This document shows, one piece after another, positions 16,990 to 25,342 of a DNA stretch of 64,000 bases; position 1 is the first letter of the stretch; every line of letters starts with the position of its first letter. The stretch is taken from the NCBI RefSeq assembly GCF_016650815.1, contig NZ_JAEKEZ010000013.1, positions 1-64,000 of the forward strand, written 5' to 3'. Below the pieces are notes generated by a model that saw only the letters and a program-made list of their open reading frames with translations, was not told the DNA's origin and did no database searches. The stretch is from Pseudomonas sp. TH31 (GTDB lineage Bacteria > Pseudomonadota > Gammaproteobacteria > Pseudomonadales > Pseudomonadaceae). The translations under genes and the position numbers were made by a program.

Positions 16990-19194
16990 TTAATTGGACA
17001 ACGTGGTCACACTGGCCCGTGCCGAGTGCAGTTTCTTGTAGCTATCGATCAACCGCAGGTGTCTGTCGAGTCCCTCCAGTTTCATGCTGGTCGGCGTCAA
17101 GCCATGGAAGCGCACGCTGCCGTCCACCGACCCGATCGCTGCATCCGTGCGCTCGGTGCCAAACATCCGGCGGAAATTGGCCTCGTAGTCTTGCAGTTCC
17201 AGGTCTTCGTCCAGCTTCATCTCCAGCACCACATTGACGGCCTGGTAGAACAAGCCACGCTCAACCGTGTTGTCGTTGTACTGCAGGAACATTTCTACCG
17301 CCTCTTTAGCCTCTTCAAACTGCTGCAAGGCGAGATAGATCAGCAGCTTCAACTCCAGGATTGTCGCCTGTCCCCAAGCCGTATTGTCGTCAAATTCGAT
17401 GCCGATCAAGCTGGTGATGTCGGTGTAGTCGTCCAGCTCACTTTCCACCAGACGCTCAACCAGCGCTTTCAGTTCGTCTTCGTCCAGGCGATGCAGGTTC
17501 AGGATATCGGCGCGGAAGAACAGCGCCTTGTTGGTGTTATCCCAGATCAGATCATCAGCGGGATAGATTTCCGAATAGTCCGGCACCAGGATGCGGCACG
17601 CCTTGGCGCCGATATGCTCGTAGACGGCCATGTACACTTCCTTGCCCATGCCTTCGAGAATGCCGAACAAGGTCGCGGCTTCCTCGGCATTCGAGTTTTC
17701 ACCCTGGCCGGAGAAGTCCCACTCCACGAATTCGTAATCCGACTGGGCACTGAAGAAGCGCCACGACACCACGCCGCTGGAGTCGATAAAGTGCTCGACG
17801 AAGTTATTCGGCTCGGTCACCGCATGACCTTCAAACGTCGGCTGAGGCAGGTCGTTGAGGCCTTCGAAGCTACGGCCCTGCAACAATTCGGTCAGGCTGC
17901 GTTCCAGCGCCACTTCCAGGCTCGGGTGCGCGCCGAACGAGGCGAACACACCGCCGGTACGCGGGTTCATCAACGTGACGCACATCACCGGGAATTCACC
18001 GCCCAGGGACGCATCCTTCACCAGCACGGGGAACCCTTGCTTTTCCAGCGCCTGAATACCGGCCAGTATCCCGGGATACTTTGCCAGCACATCGGCCGGC
18101 ACATCGGGCAGTGCGAATTCACCTTCGATGATTTCGCGTTTTACCGCGCGCTCGAAGATCTCCGACAGGCACTGCACCTGGGCTTCGGCCAGTGTGTTAC
18201 CGGCACTCATGCCGTTGCTCAGGAACAGGTTTTCGATCAGGTTGGACGGGAAATACACCACCGCGCCGTCCGACTGGCGCACGTATGGGAGCGAGCAGAT
18301 GCCGCGTTCCTCATTGCCCGAGTTGGTGTCGATCAGGTGGGAGCCACGCAGCTCGCCGTCGCGGTTGTAAATCTTGAGGCAGTACTCGTCGAGAATCTCG
18401 GTCGGCAGTGCATCTTTACGGCCAGGCTTGAACCAGCGTTCGTCCGGGTAGTGCACAAACGCCGCATTGGCGATGTCTTCGCCCCAGAACTGGTCGTTGT
18501 AGAAGAAATTGCAGTTGAGGCGCTCGATAAACTCGCCCAGCGCCGACGCCAACGCGCCTTCTTTGGTCGCGCCCTTGCCATTGGTAAAACACATCGGCGA
18601 GTGCGCATCGCGGATGTGCAGCGACCATACATTGGGCACGATGTTGCGCCACGAAGCGATTTCAATCTTCATGCCCAGGTCGGCCAGAATGGCTGACATA
18701 TTGGCGATGGTCTGCTCCAGCGGCAGGTCTTTGCCCGCGATATAGGTGCCCTCCGCTGAATTAGAAGCAGGCATCAACAACGCCTGGGCATCGGCGTCGA
18801 GGTTTTCCACTTCTTCGATCACAAACTCAGGCCCGGCTTGCACCACTTTTTTCACGGTGCAACGGTCGATGGAACGCAGAATGCCCTGGCGGTCTTTATC
18901 GGAAATGTCCGCAGGCAACTCGACCTGAATCTTGAAAATCTGGTTGTAACGGTTTTCCGGATCAACAATGTTGTTCTGCGACAGGCGGATGTTTTCGGTG
19001 GGAATACTGCGAGTGTCGCAGTACAGCTTCACGAAATAAGCCGCACACAAAGCCGATGAAGCCAGAAAGTAATCGAACGGACCCGGTGCCGAGCCATCGC
19101 CCTTGTAGCGGATAGGTTGATCGGCCACTACCGTGAAGTCATCGAACTTTGCTTCAAGCCGAAGGTTGTCGAGAAAGTTGACCTTGATTTCCAT
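16990..19194 (-). CDS. OsmC domain/YcaO domain protein
   Basis: 734 residues. An N-terminal OsmC-like domain (about 1-135: DNLRLEAKFDDFTVVADQPI, then GDGSAPGPFDYFLASSALC with the redox-type Cys) is joined to a YcaO domain (about 180-560). The YcaO part shows ALASALGEFIERLNCNFFY, the E-rich ATP-binding segments NTLAEAQVQCLSEIFERAVK and LEVALERSLTELLQGR, and a helical, TPR-like C-terminus as in E. coli YcaO. YcaO enzymes activate amide bonds with ATP. The E. coli type has been linked to beta-methylthiolation of ribosomal protein S12 by RimO. No peptide-natural-product genes are nearby, in keeping with that housekeeping role. Confidence 0.9.
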   Translation of the reverse strand: MEIKVNFLDNLRLEAKFDDFTVVADQPIRYKGDGSAPGPFDYFLASSALCAAYFVKLYCDTRSIPTENIRLSQNNIVDPENRYNQIFKIQVELPADISDKDRQGILRSIDRCTVKKVVQAGPEFVIEEVENLDADAQALLMPASNSAEGTYIAGKDLPLEQTIANMSAILADLGMKIEIASWRNIVPNVWSLHIRDAHSPMCFTNGKGATKEGALASALGEFIERLNCNFFYNDQFWGEDIANAAFVHYPDERWFKPGRKDALPTEILDEYCLKIYNRDGELRGSHLIDTNSGNEERGICSLPYVRQSDGAVVYFPSNLIENLFLSNGMSAGNTLAEAQVQCLSEIFERAVKREIIEGEFALPDVPADVLAKYPGILAGIQALEKQGFPVLVKDASLGGEFPVMCVTLMNPRTGGVFASFGAHPSLEVALERSLTELLQGRSFEGLNDLPQPTFEGHAVTEPNNFVEHFIDSSGVVSWRFFSAQSDYEFVEWDFSGQGENSNAEEAATLFGILEGMGKEVYMAVYEHIGAKACRILVPDYSEIYPADDLIWDNTNKALFFRADILNLHRLDEDELKALVERLVESELDDYTDITSLIGIEFDDNTAWGQATILELKLLIYLALQQFEEAKEAVEMFLQYNDNTVERGLFYQAVNVVLEMKLDEDLELQDYEANFRRMFGTERTDAAIGSVDGSVRFHGLTPTSMKLEGLDRHLRLIDSYKKLHSARASVTTLSN

Positions 19195-19308
19195 AGGGGA
19201 TTACCAGAATAACGGGCTAGACGAATTGGCTGCCATTATCCGGCTTTTCAGTCGTAAGTCTTGTTGTTGTCTGGTCCTGAGCCTGGTTTACACCTGTTTC
19301 ACCCTAAA

Positions 19309-19336
19309 GCCCGATGCACGGCAGCGGGCCTTTTTT
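19309..19336. terminator. Terminator-like hairpin after the GspS-like gene
   Basis: GCCCG and CGGGC flank an 11-base loop and are followed on the plus strand by TTTTTT. It lies just past the stop of the leftward gene at 19347. The stem is short, and the T-run is on the strand opposite to that gene's transcript, so function is uncertain. Confidence 0.35.
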
Positions 19337-19346
19337 GTGGGCGTTG

Positions 19347-20504
19347 TCAGTCGAGGATCAGGTGCGGCAGAAACCGGCTGGAGTCCTTGGTGATCAGACT
19401 GTTGTCTTCCCGCACGCCGATCCCGGCCGCCTGGTCGCCAATCACCCACGAGCCGACCAACGTGAAGCTGTCGCCAAACTTCGGCAAAGGGGCAAATTCC
19501 TGAAGGATAAACGGCGCGTCGGTGTAGGGGCCGTCCTCTTTTACGATCAGGCCGTCGGCGGTTTGCAACTCGATGTTGGCGCCTTCTCGGGAGAAGTATG
19601 GTTTGCGCACCCAACCCTTGGGTACGGCTTTGCCCGGATCGGTATCAAGGTGCGCCGCGAGCAGGTTCGGGTGACCTTTGTTGAATTCCCACAGCAGCGG
19701 CAGGATGCCTTTGTTGGAGATGATCGATTTCCAGGCCGGCTCGAAGAACTGCGTATCGCTTTGGGCAATCGCCGCGCCGAAGGGTTCGTGGAAAATGAAC
19801 TCCCAGGCGTGCAGCTTGAACAGGTGAGGAATCCAGCGATCTTCCAGATCGACGAAACGTCCGTCACTGGTAAGGCCGATGTCTTCCAGATCGATGTGGC
19901 GCGATTCGATGCCGACCTTTTCTGCGATCAAGCGCAGGTAGTCGGTGGTGCCTTTGTCTTCGACCGAGTCTTTCATCGAGGCAAAATAGAAAGGCTCCTT
20001 GAGCTGCAGTTGAGCAAAGGCCTGATGCAGTTTGGTGTCGATGCTGTTGAACTGGTCGGCATGTTTGGGCAGCAGACCGCGTTCGATGCATTGCTCCAGC
20101 CAGCCCCACTGAAACGCCGCCGCCTCATACAGGCTGGTCGGCGTGTCGTAGTTGAGTTCCAGCAACTTGGCCGGCCCGGTGCCGTTGTAGGAGAAGTCCA
20201 TCCGTCCATACAGGTGCGGATGGCCTTCGAGCCATGACGTGCGCACCAGGTCGAAGAACGACGCGGGAATGCTCAGGCGCTCCAGCAATTCCTCGCTCTG
20301 CACCACGCGGGCCACCAGGTCCATGCACATGTCATGAAGCTCGGTGGTCGGGTCTTCCAGATCGTTCTCGATTTGCTTGAGCGTGAACTGGTAGTACGCG
20401 CTCTCGTCCCAATAGGGTTCGTCGTCGATGGTATGGAACATAAAGCCGAGACTTTCGGCCGTCTGTTTCCAGTCATGACGCTCGGCGCAGAGGATTTTCT
20501 TCAT
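19347..20504 (-). CDS. Glutathionylspermidine synthase family protein (YjfC-like)
   Basis: 385 residues with the fold of the GspS synthetase domain, an ATP-grasp-like ligase. Visible marks are RMDFSYNGTGPAKLLELNYD (about 120-140), DTPTSLYEAAAFQWGWLEQ, and KPYFSREGANIE and VGSWVIGDQAAGIGVREDNS near the C-terminus. The amidase half of E. coli Gss is absent. In E. coli, YjfC sits with YjfI-M in a similar operon; its substrate is unknown. Here it is the last gene of the leftward operon, 12 bp after the DUF1190 gene. Confidence 0.88.
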   Translation of the reverse strand: MKKILCAERHDWKQTAESLGFMFHTIDDEPYWDESAYYQFTLKQIENDLEDPTTELHDMCMDLVARVVQSEELLERLSIPASFFDLVRTSWLEGHPHLYGRMDFSYNGTGPAKLLELNYDTPTSLYEAAAFQWGWLEQCIERGLLPKHADQFNSIDTKLHQAFAQLQLKEPFYFASMKDSVEDKGTTDYLRLIAEKVGIESRHIDLEDIGLTSDGRFVDLEDRWIPHLFKLHAWEFIFHEPFGAAIAQSDTQFFEPAWKSIISNKGILPLLWEFNKGHPNLLAAHLDTDPGKAVPKGWVRKPYFSREGANIELQTADGLIVKEDGPYTDAPFILQEFAPLPKFGDSFTLVGSWVIGDQAAGIGVREDNSLITKDSSRFLPHLILD

Positions 20505-20516
20505 GGCAATGTTCCC

Positions 20517-21248
20517 TTAGCTGCTCGAACCGCCGGAGCTCTTGCCCGATCCACCCCAGCCACTGCGTGCGCTGGCCTGGCTGCCGAAGCCGCCGCGGGA
20601 AGTGGACGATGCAACGGACACCGGCTTGCTGCGAGTGATGCTGTCGGTGTAACTGCTACTGCTGCCGTACCGCGCCTGGTTGGACCGGTTGAAGGTCGAA
20701 CCCGAAGAGACCCGCTGGCTGAGCGTTGAGTTCGAGTAGCTGCCGCGATCATCGCGATAGCGGTAGACCGGCTCGGAGGAGTAGCTGTTGCGGTTGCTGC
20801 TGAGCATGTTACCGATCAGCAGTCCGGTCAGCAGGCTGCTGCCGGAGAATCCCGAACCTGCGGCAGTCGCTTGCGAAGCGGGTACTTGAGCCTTGGCGGC
20901 GTCCACTTGGGATTGCGTCACCTCGCCATCGGCACTGAGCTCAAAACCGCCGAGCTTGGGGATGAACTTGCCGGCGGAGTCCTGCTGGCACCAGTCGGCG
21001 ACAAAGTCGGCGTCGCAATCGGCCTGGTTGTCGTAAACCGGCGCAATGCTTCGATGCTGGGCCATGGCCTTCATGTAGGCGTCAGAACAGATGTCGACCG
21101 GGAGTTTTTCATCCGCGCACTGCTGAACAGACTGGAAGTTGTACTTCTTGTGCACCTCGTAGGTTTTTTCCGACGGCCCGCAACCGGAGATCGCCATCGC
21201 GACCGACGCGGCCAGGGAGAGCTGAACGTACTTGCTTCGTTTCATCAC
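20517..21248 (-). CDS. DUF1190 lipoprotein (YgiB/YjfM-like)
   Basis: 243 residues. A lipoprotein signal peptide ends in AISGC (lipobox, Cys at about 23). A DUF1190 region follows, with paired Cys in QQCADEKLPVDICSDAY and DCDADFVADWCQQ, then a long low-complexity Ser/Gly/Tyr tail with many SYSS and RSGWGGSGKSSGGSSS runs. It should sit in the outer membrane or inner membrane facing the periplasm. In E. coli the paralogue ygiB is paired with ygiC (GspS-like), and here too the synthetase follows directly. The function is unknown. Confidence 0.85.
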   Translation of the reverse strand: MMKRSKYVQLSLAASVAMAISGCGPSEKTYEVHKKYNFQSVQQCADEKLPVDICSDAYMKAMAQHRSIAPVYDNQADCDADFVADWCQQDSAGKFIPKLGGFELSADGEVTQSQVDAAKAQVPASQATAAGSGFSGSSLLTGLLIGNMLSSNRNSYSSEPVYRYRDDRGSYSNSTLSQRVSSGSTFNRSNQARYGSSSSYTDSITRSKPVSVASSTSRGGFGSQASARSGWGGSGKSSGGSSS

Positions 21249-21264
21249 AATCTCCGTGGCGCGA

Positions 21265-21693
21265 TCAGTTCTGGGAAGGGGTCATGCACGCGGCGTTGAG
21301 CATGCCGACGCTGATGGCCACCGCAGCGACGTAGATGCCGGCGGCGATTTCACCTTTGCGGATGCGCTCGGAAGTGCCTTTGAGTACCAGGCTGGTCATC
21401 AGGAACGCCAGCAGTTGTACGAACGCAGCAATCACGGCCCAGACCACGAAGTCGAGGATGCTGATCGAGTAGGCAATCACGTTGCTGGCCGGAATGGCGA
21501 AGCCGATGATCGCGCCACCCAGAGCAATTGCGGCCGCAACGTTGCCCGAACGGATCAATTCGAATTCTTTGTGCGGGGTGATGCGGGTGTAGACGAATTG
21601 GAACAGCGCGAACAGCACGGCGGCGCCGAGGATATACAAAACAAAGCCAAGCACGGCGGCCTTGTTCAGGGAGATGGAGAGTGCTTCAAGCAT
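21265..21693 (-). CDS. DUF350 membrane protein (YjfL-like)
   Basis: 142 residues with four hydrophobic helices (around 13-35, 50-72, 80-105 and 115-137), typical of the DUF350 family of inner-membrane proteins. It has the charged loop HKEFELIRSGNVAAAIALGG, which is well kept in the family. The role is unknown; genes of this family travel with pspA-like and glutathionylspermidine-synthase-like genes. Located 16 bp before the DUF1190 gene in the same operon. Confidence 0.87.
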   Translation of the reverse strand: MLEALSISLNKAAVLGFVLYILGAAVLFALFQFVYTRITPHKEFELIRSGNVAAAIALGGAIIGFAIPASNVIAYSISILDFVVWAVIAAFVQLLAFLMTSLVLKGTSERIRKGEIAAGIYVAAVAISVGMLNAACMTPSQN

Positions 21694-21707
21694 GGGGATC
21701 TTCCTTT

Positions 21708-22382
21708 TTAAAGAATGTTCAGATCGGTTGTGTACAGTGAAATACCCAGCGAAGTGCTCAGGCTGATGGTGCCTTCGGCGTCTTCCTCCACGGAAAACAG
21801 CAACAACTCGCGCCGATCGGTCAGGCCGGTTTCGCGGGCATACAGCATCGAGCGGTGCTCAATGGTGTAGGACTCGTCCGGGTTGACGACGCGCTCGCTG
21901 AGCGGGACCAATTCCGTCTGGCCGTTCTCGGTGCCCCACTCGCGGGTGTATTCGACGCCGTTATGGGTGTAGGTCGGCAGCCCGATCAGGCTTTCAGGGC
22001 CGGCCAGTCGGCGCAACTCCGCCTCGCTGTTGATGGTCACGTAGCTGAGGTAATTGAACAGAATCACCGACTCGACCTGCCCGGCGATGTCGCCGGTGGT
22101 GTGCACTTGCAGCCAGTAATCTTCGTCGTTCATGTAATAGCGCGACAGCCAGGTCGACTGCCCGAGATCAACGTTGCCGACGCTCCAGATCTGCTGGGAA
22201 GCTACCGGGATGGTCACGGCGGTTTTTTCGTCGAGCAGTAATCTCAAGGTGGTGTCGAACATCACACCTTTACCCTGTGCCAGGCCCAGAGGGCCGAGAA
22301 CCTGCGGACTGTCATTGGCGGTCCACGGCGAGTTCGTCGGGGCCGGGGCCTCAAGCCCCATTAACTGTTTAAACCATCCCAT
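21708..22382 (-). CDS. DUF2491 family protein (YjfK-like)
   Basis: 224 residues from ATG 22382 (MGWFKQLMGLEAPAP, the usual start of the family). It is soluble and beta-rich, with TLRLLLDEKTAVTIPVASQQ, DYWLQVHTTGDIAGQVESV, and HNGVEYTREWGTENGQTELV. Biochemical role unknown. It lies between the DUF350 gene and a small membrane-anchored protein whose 3' end overlaps its start by 14 bp, so the two are probably translated together. Confidence 0.85.
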   Translation of the reverse strand: MGWFKQLMGLEAPAPTNSPWTANDSPQVLGPLGLAQGKGVMFDTTLRLLLDEKTAVTIPVASQQIWSVGNVDLGQSTWLSRYYMNDEDYWLQVHTTGDIAGQVESVILFNYLSYVTINSEAELRRLAGPESLIGLPTYTHNGVEYTREWGTENGQTELVPLSERVVNPDESYTIEHRSMLYARETGLTDRRELLLFSVEEDAEGTISLSTSLGISLYTTDLNIL

Positions 22383-22938
22383 TGGAGATTTCCTTGAGGC
22401 GAGTGGAGGCGATGTAGAAGAGTTCGCCGCCCTCAATGCGCGTGGCACCGGGCGGGTTGATCGAAGGTTGTTGCGCACCCCTGGCGCGATAGTCGATGAG
22501 GGTTGCGTTGTGGCGTTCTTTCATTTGCGTGTACAGATCGCCGAAGGTCGCCACATAGTTCTGCGGCAGTTTCATCAGGTACTGAGTGGCGCCTTGGCCG
22601 ACGCACAGTAATTCGTTGATGACCACGGATGAGCCCGGGTCTTGCGATGCGCGCACCAGCATCTCGCTGGCCATGCTTGAGTTGCATTCCAGGCTGGGCG
22701 CGTAAGAACTGGCCAGCGCGGCGATTTCGCTTTCATTGAAGTGGACGACCACATGACCGACAGGTTTCAGCTGATTGACCGCCAGCATCGTGGCCAGGGT
22801 CAGGTCGTCGAGGTGGGGGCGCACCAGGCCGAGCCAGGCCGTGCTCAGGTGTATGCCCAAGGCGATCGCCAGTCCTGCCCAGCCGAAACGGTGGAAGAAG
22901 GACGAGGCATACATGCGTAATAAAAGAAAAATCGACAT
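22369..22938 (-). CDS. Membrane-anchored hypothetical protein in the yjf-type operon
   Basis: 189 residues from ATG 22938, with AGGGA five bases before it. One N-terminal transmembrane helix (about 17-38, FGWAGLAIALGIHLSTAWLG) is followed by a soluble, probably periplasmic, domain of about 150 residues. I do not recognise the domain; there is no potassium-channel filter. It ends within the start of the DUF2491 gene, so coupling is likely. E. coli yjfI-M has no counterpart at this place. Confidence 0.6.
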   Translation of the reverse strand: MSIFLLLRMYASSFFHRFGWAGLAIALGIHLSTAWLGLVRPHLDDLTLATMLAVNQLKPVGHVVVHFNESEIAALASSYAPSLECNSSMASEMLVRASQDPGSSVVINELLCVGQGATQYLMKLPQNYVATFGDLYTQMKERHNATLIDYRARGAQQPSINPPGATRIEGGELFYIASTRLKEISNGMV

Positions 22939-23010
22939 GACGTCCCTGACTCCGTGGGATGACTCGTTCCTGGCAATGCACAGGCCCGAACCCTGAACGT
23001 TCAATAGCCT

Positions 23011-23574
23011 TTACCGGGCGGCATTAAACCTGTTGCCGGGCGCCGAGAGAAGTACTTTGGCTGCAATAAATCCTGCAAATGCCCCGGCGATATGGCCTTC
23101 GAAGGAAATCCCCTGGCGCGGCAGAAAGCCAAAGACCAGGCCGCCATACAGCAGGGCGACGACTGCGGCCGTGATCAAATTGCCCCAACTGTGCTGGAAC
23201 CAGGCGCGCGACAGAATGTACGCCCACAGCCCGAATACCCAACCGCTGGCGCCGATGTGTGATCCGGAAAACCCGAATAGCCAGACCAGCAAACCGCCCA
23301 GCCCGATGATGATCGCGCTGACGGCCAGGAATCGGTTGAAGCCTTCGACGATGACCAGGGTGCCGAGGATCAAAAAGGGAATCAGGTTGGCGCTCAAGTG
23401 CGCGAAGGAGGCGTGGATAAAAGGTGAGGTGATGATGCCGACCAGCCCGTGCAGTGTTCTCGGGACCAGGCCAAATGCAACAAGGCTATAGCCGGTCACG
23501 GCGTTGAGTACTTGCAACGCGACCATGAAGATCGCCACGCCGGCAATTGTCTTGAAACCCTTCACGGCATCCAT
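23011..23574 (-). CDS. Rhomboid-family intramembrane serine protease
   Basis: 187 residues with six hydrophobic helices. The rhomboid signature is complete: H59-x3-N63 in AHLSANLIPF, the nucleophile Ser110 in IGASGWVFG (GxSG), and His161 in FEGHIAGAFAG. It cleaves membrane proteins inside the bilayer. The start is ATG 23574 with AAGGA just upstream; an in-frame ATG at 23610 is also possible. Position in the operon between pspA and the membrane-anchored hypothetical gene suggests a part in envelope upkeep. Confidence 0.9.
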   Translation of the reverse strand: MDAVKGFKTIAGVAIFMVALQVLNAVTGYSLVAFGLVPRTLHGLVGIITSPFIHASFAHLSANLIPFLILGTLVIVEGFNRFLAVSAIIIGLGGLLVWLFGFSGSHIGASGWVFGLWAYILSRAWFQHSWGNLITAAVVALLYGGLVFGFLPRQGISFEGHIAGAFAGFIAAKVLLSAPGNRFNAAR

Positions 23575-23634
23575 CCTTGACCTCGACTCTGACAAATAGA
23601 AGGCAATCAATTCCCGTCACTTAAGCGCAATCCA

Positions 23635-23724
23635 TGTGGGAGCGAGCCTGCTCGCGAAGGCGGTGTGTCAGACAACATTGATGTCGACTGACAGTCCCTA
23701 TTCGCGAGCAGGCTCGCTCCCACA
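23635..23724. repeat. Paired REP palindromes (type TGTGGGAGCGAGCC)
   Basis: Two copies of TGTGGGAGCGAGCCTGCTCG in inverted orientation around a 45-base centre. They lie between the pspA-like and rhomboid genes inside the operon, where such elements usually affect mRNA stability. Confidence 0.85.
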
Positions 23725-23764
23725 GGTTAGGCACCAGGCATAAGGCAATGAATGCCTGGAACGG

Positions 23765-24463
23765 TTACTCGGCCGATTTTTTCTTCAGGCGATCAAGAAT
23801 CGCGTTGGCGCTGCCCGAATCCGGAGTAATGCCGGCTTCGCGCAGTTTGCGTTCCAGATCAGTGCCAGTCGACGCGTCGGCGAGTTCGTCCTGGGCTTCG
23901 AGTTCAGCAGCGCGTTGCTGCTGCTTGGCTTGCAGGCGGTTCAGTGTACCGACGGCGGTTTCGAGCTTGCCGTTGGCGCCGCCACTGGCGATCGAAGCGC
24001 TGACCTGGGCTTTCTGTACGCTTTCGCGGGCCTTGGCCATGTCCACTTGCTGGCGCAGGCTTTTGATGCGGCTTTCGGCCTTGGTGATGTCTTTGCGCAT
24101 GTTGTCTGCGTAACCGCCGAATTCGGTGGCCTGCTTTTGCTCGACATCGAGTTCATTGGTCAGGGTCGAAATGGCTTCAGCCACTTCCATTGCCAGGTCT
24201 TCACGGTTGGCCTGGATCGCGGCCATGGCCTTGGTTTCCAGGTCCTTGATCTTGGCGTTGTACTCGGCCACGCGGTCAGCCGACAGTTTGTGCTTGGCCA
24301 TGATGGTGACGAGTTCGCGCTTGGCGTTGGCCAGGGCGCTGTCAGCATCGCGAATTTCCTGGTCGAGGATGCGCAGGGCCTGTTGATCGACGATGGATTC
24401 GCCGACTTCGCTGGCGCCGCCGCGCAGCGCGGTGAACAATTTGCTCCAGATGGACTGTGTCAT
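23765..24463 (-). CDS. PspA/IM30 family protein (YjfJ-like)
   Basis: 232 residues, almost wholly coiled coil, with an N-terminal amphipathic segment (MTQSIWSKLFTALRGGASEV). This is the architecture of PspA and Vipp1, which bind and protect the inner membrane. Characteristic stretches are LRILDQEIRDADSALANAKR and GNGKLETAV-like spacing in the middle; the tail ends KKKSAE. It is the second gene of the operon, after the YjfI-like gene. There are no pspBC or pspF genes here, so control differs from the E. coli Psp system. Confidence 0.9.
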   Translation of the reverse strand: MTQSIWSKLFTALRGGASEVGESIVDQQALRILDQEIRDADSALANAKRELVTIMAKHKLSADRVAEYNAKIKDLETKAMAAIQANREDLAMEVAEAISTLTNELDVEQKQATEFGGYADNMRKDITKAESRIKSLRQQVDMAKARESVQKAQVSASIASGGANGKLETAVGTLNRLQAKQQQRAAELEAQDELADASTGTDLERKLREAGITPDSGSANAILDRLKKKSAE

Positions 24464-24487
24464 GGGATATTCCCTGTTCCTGAAAAA

Positions 24488-25177
24488 TTAATGGAAGAAA
24501 CGTTCAAAGGCTTCGCTGGCGCGCTGCACATTGTCGACGAGGGTTTTGACCTCGGTTACGACGTTGGTCAGGCTCGAATCGGAGCTGAGCGCGCCGAACA
24601 TGTTGTAGACGACCTGGCCATTGGGCATCGACTCGATACCGATCGAGGACAGCGGGAACAGCTCACGGCTACGCAGCACGGCATCGTTGAAGGCTGGTAC
24701 GTCCTTGATCGTCTCGACGTCCACCAGCACGGTGTCGACGATGATCTGCTCGCCCACGACTGCGATGTAAATCGGCAAGCCACCGAAGTCGTTCATTTCC
24801 AGCTTGATGCTCGGCTCGGAGCCCTGGACGAGGGACAGAGTGATGTCGTTGGAAACCACTTCATCAAGGGCCTGGAGGGCGTTGAAGAGGCGGTCGATGT
24901 TCCAGTTGGTACCTGCGCTCATGTAATTCTCCGACATGAATGAGCCAGCCAGAATCGGTTGGCGTAGCTGTTTCTCCATCTGCTTGAGCAGGCTTCGGTT
25001 TTCGGGAAGCACCCAAGTCTCGTGTTTCACGTAACCGGCGGCACCCAGGCCCGCACGCATCTGCTTCATATAAAAGCTCGACGGTTTTTTCGCGGACGGT
25101 TTCGAGCGCTCTCCCTTGCGGCTCGCTGTATTGGTAACAGGCTCGGCAGGCGGACCTGATGGAGAGCGGCTTTTCAT
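24488..25177 (-). CDS. DUF2170/YjfI family protein
   Basis: 229 residues. A basic, proline-rich head of about 35 residues is followed by a YjfI-like region (FYMKQMRAGLGAAGYVKHET) and a DUF2170-like domain (about 90-215: NIDRLFNALQALDEVVSNDI, LEMNDFGGLPIYIAVVGEQI). Function unknown. It is first in the leftward operon; twin palindromes lie 24-81 bp upstream of its start. Confidence 0.82.
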   Translation of the reverse strand: MKSRSPSGPPAEPVTNTASRKGERSKPSAKKPSSFYMKQMRAGLGAAGYVKHETWVLPENRSLLKQMEKQLRQPILAGSFMSENYMSAGTNWNIDRLFNALQALDEVVSNDITLSLVQGSEPSIKLEMNDFGGLPIYIAVVGEQIIVDTVLVDVETIKDVPAFNDAVLRSRELFPLSSIGIESMPNGQVVYNMFGALSSDSSLTNVVTEVKTLVDNVQRASEAFERFFH

Positions 25178-25200
25178 ACTGGTGACTCCGTTGTGAAAAT

Positions 25201-25258
25201 CTCACGCGTGAGAAACACTACAGTGATTTTTTGCGCCTCTCAATAGCTCACGCGTGAG
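25201..25258 (-). promoter_or_regulatory. Twin 12-bp palindromic operators upstream of the yjfI-type operon
   Basis: CTCACGCGTGAG, a perfect palindrome, occurs twice (25201-25212 and 25247-25258), 46 bp centre to centre, just upstream of the first gene of the operon. The spacing is about 4.4 helical turns. Such pairs are typical of a dimeric repressor or activator; the protein is not known. Confidence 0.65.
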
Positions 25259-25282
25259 TTTTTTGATCAACCAAAACGCAAA

Positions 25283-25310
25283 GGCCCGCAGCGCGAGAAC
25301 GCTGCGGGCC
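25283..25310. terminator. Terminator between the hydrolase gene and the yjfI operon promoter
   Basis: GGCCCGCAGCG / CGCTGCGGGCC, a perfect 11-bp stem with a 6-base loop, flanked by TTTTG on the right and AA on the left. It lies 33 bp beyond the stop of the isochorismatase-like gene, whose transcript runs through it. Confidence 0.7.
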
Positions 25311-25342
25311 TTTTGTTTTTCGAGTTGTTTCAGAGGGGCGCG

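Noticed and set aside
16978..18696. Long open frame on the plus strand (572 codons)
   Set aside because: It is wholly antisense to the OsmC-YcaO gene, has no domain and arises from the GC-rich codon use of that gene.
22369..22938. Potassium-channel assignment for the membrane-anchored protein
   Set aside because: Only one transmembrane helix and no TVGYG-like filter.
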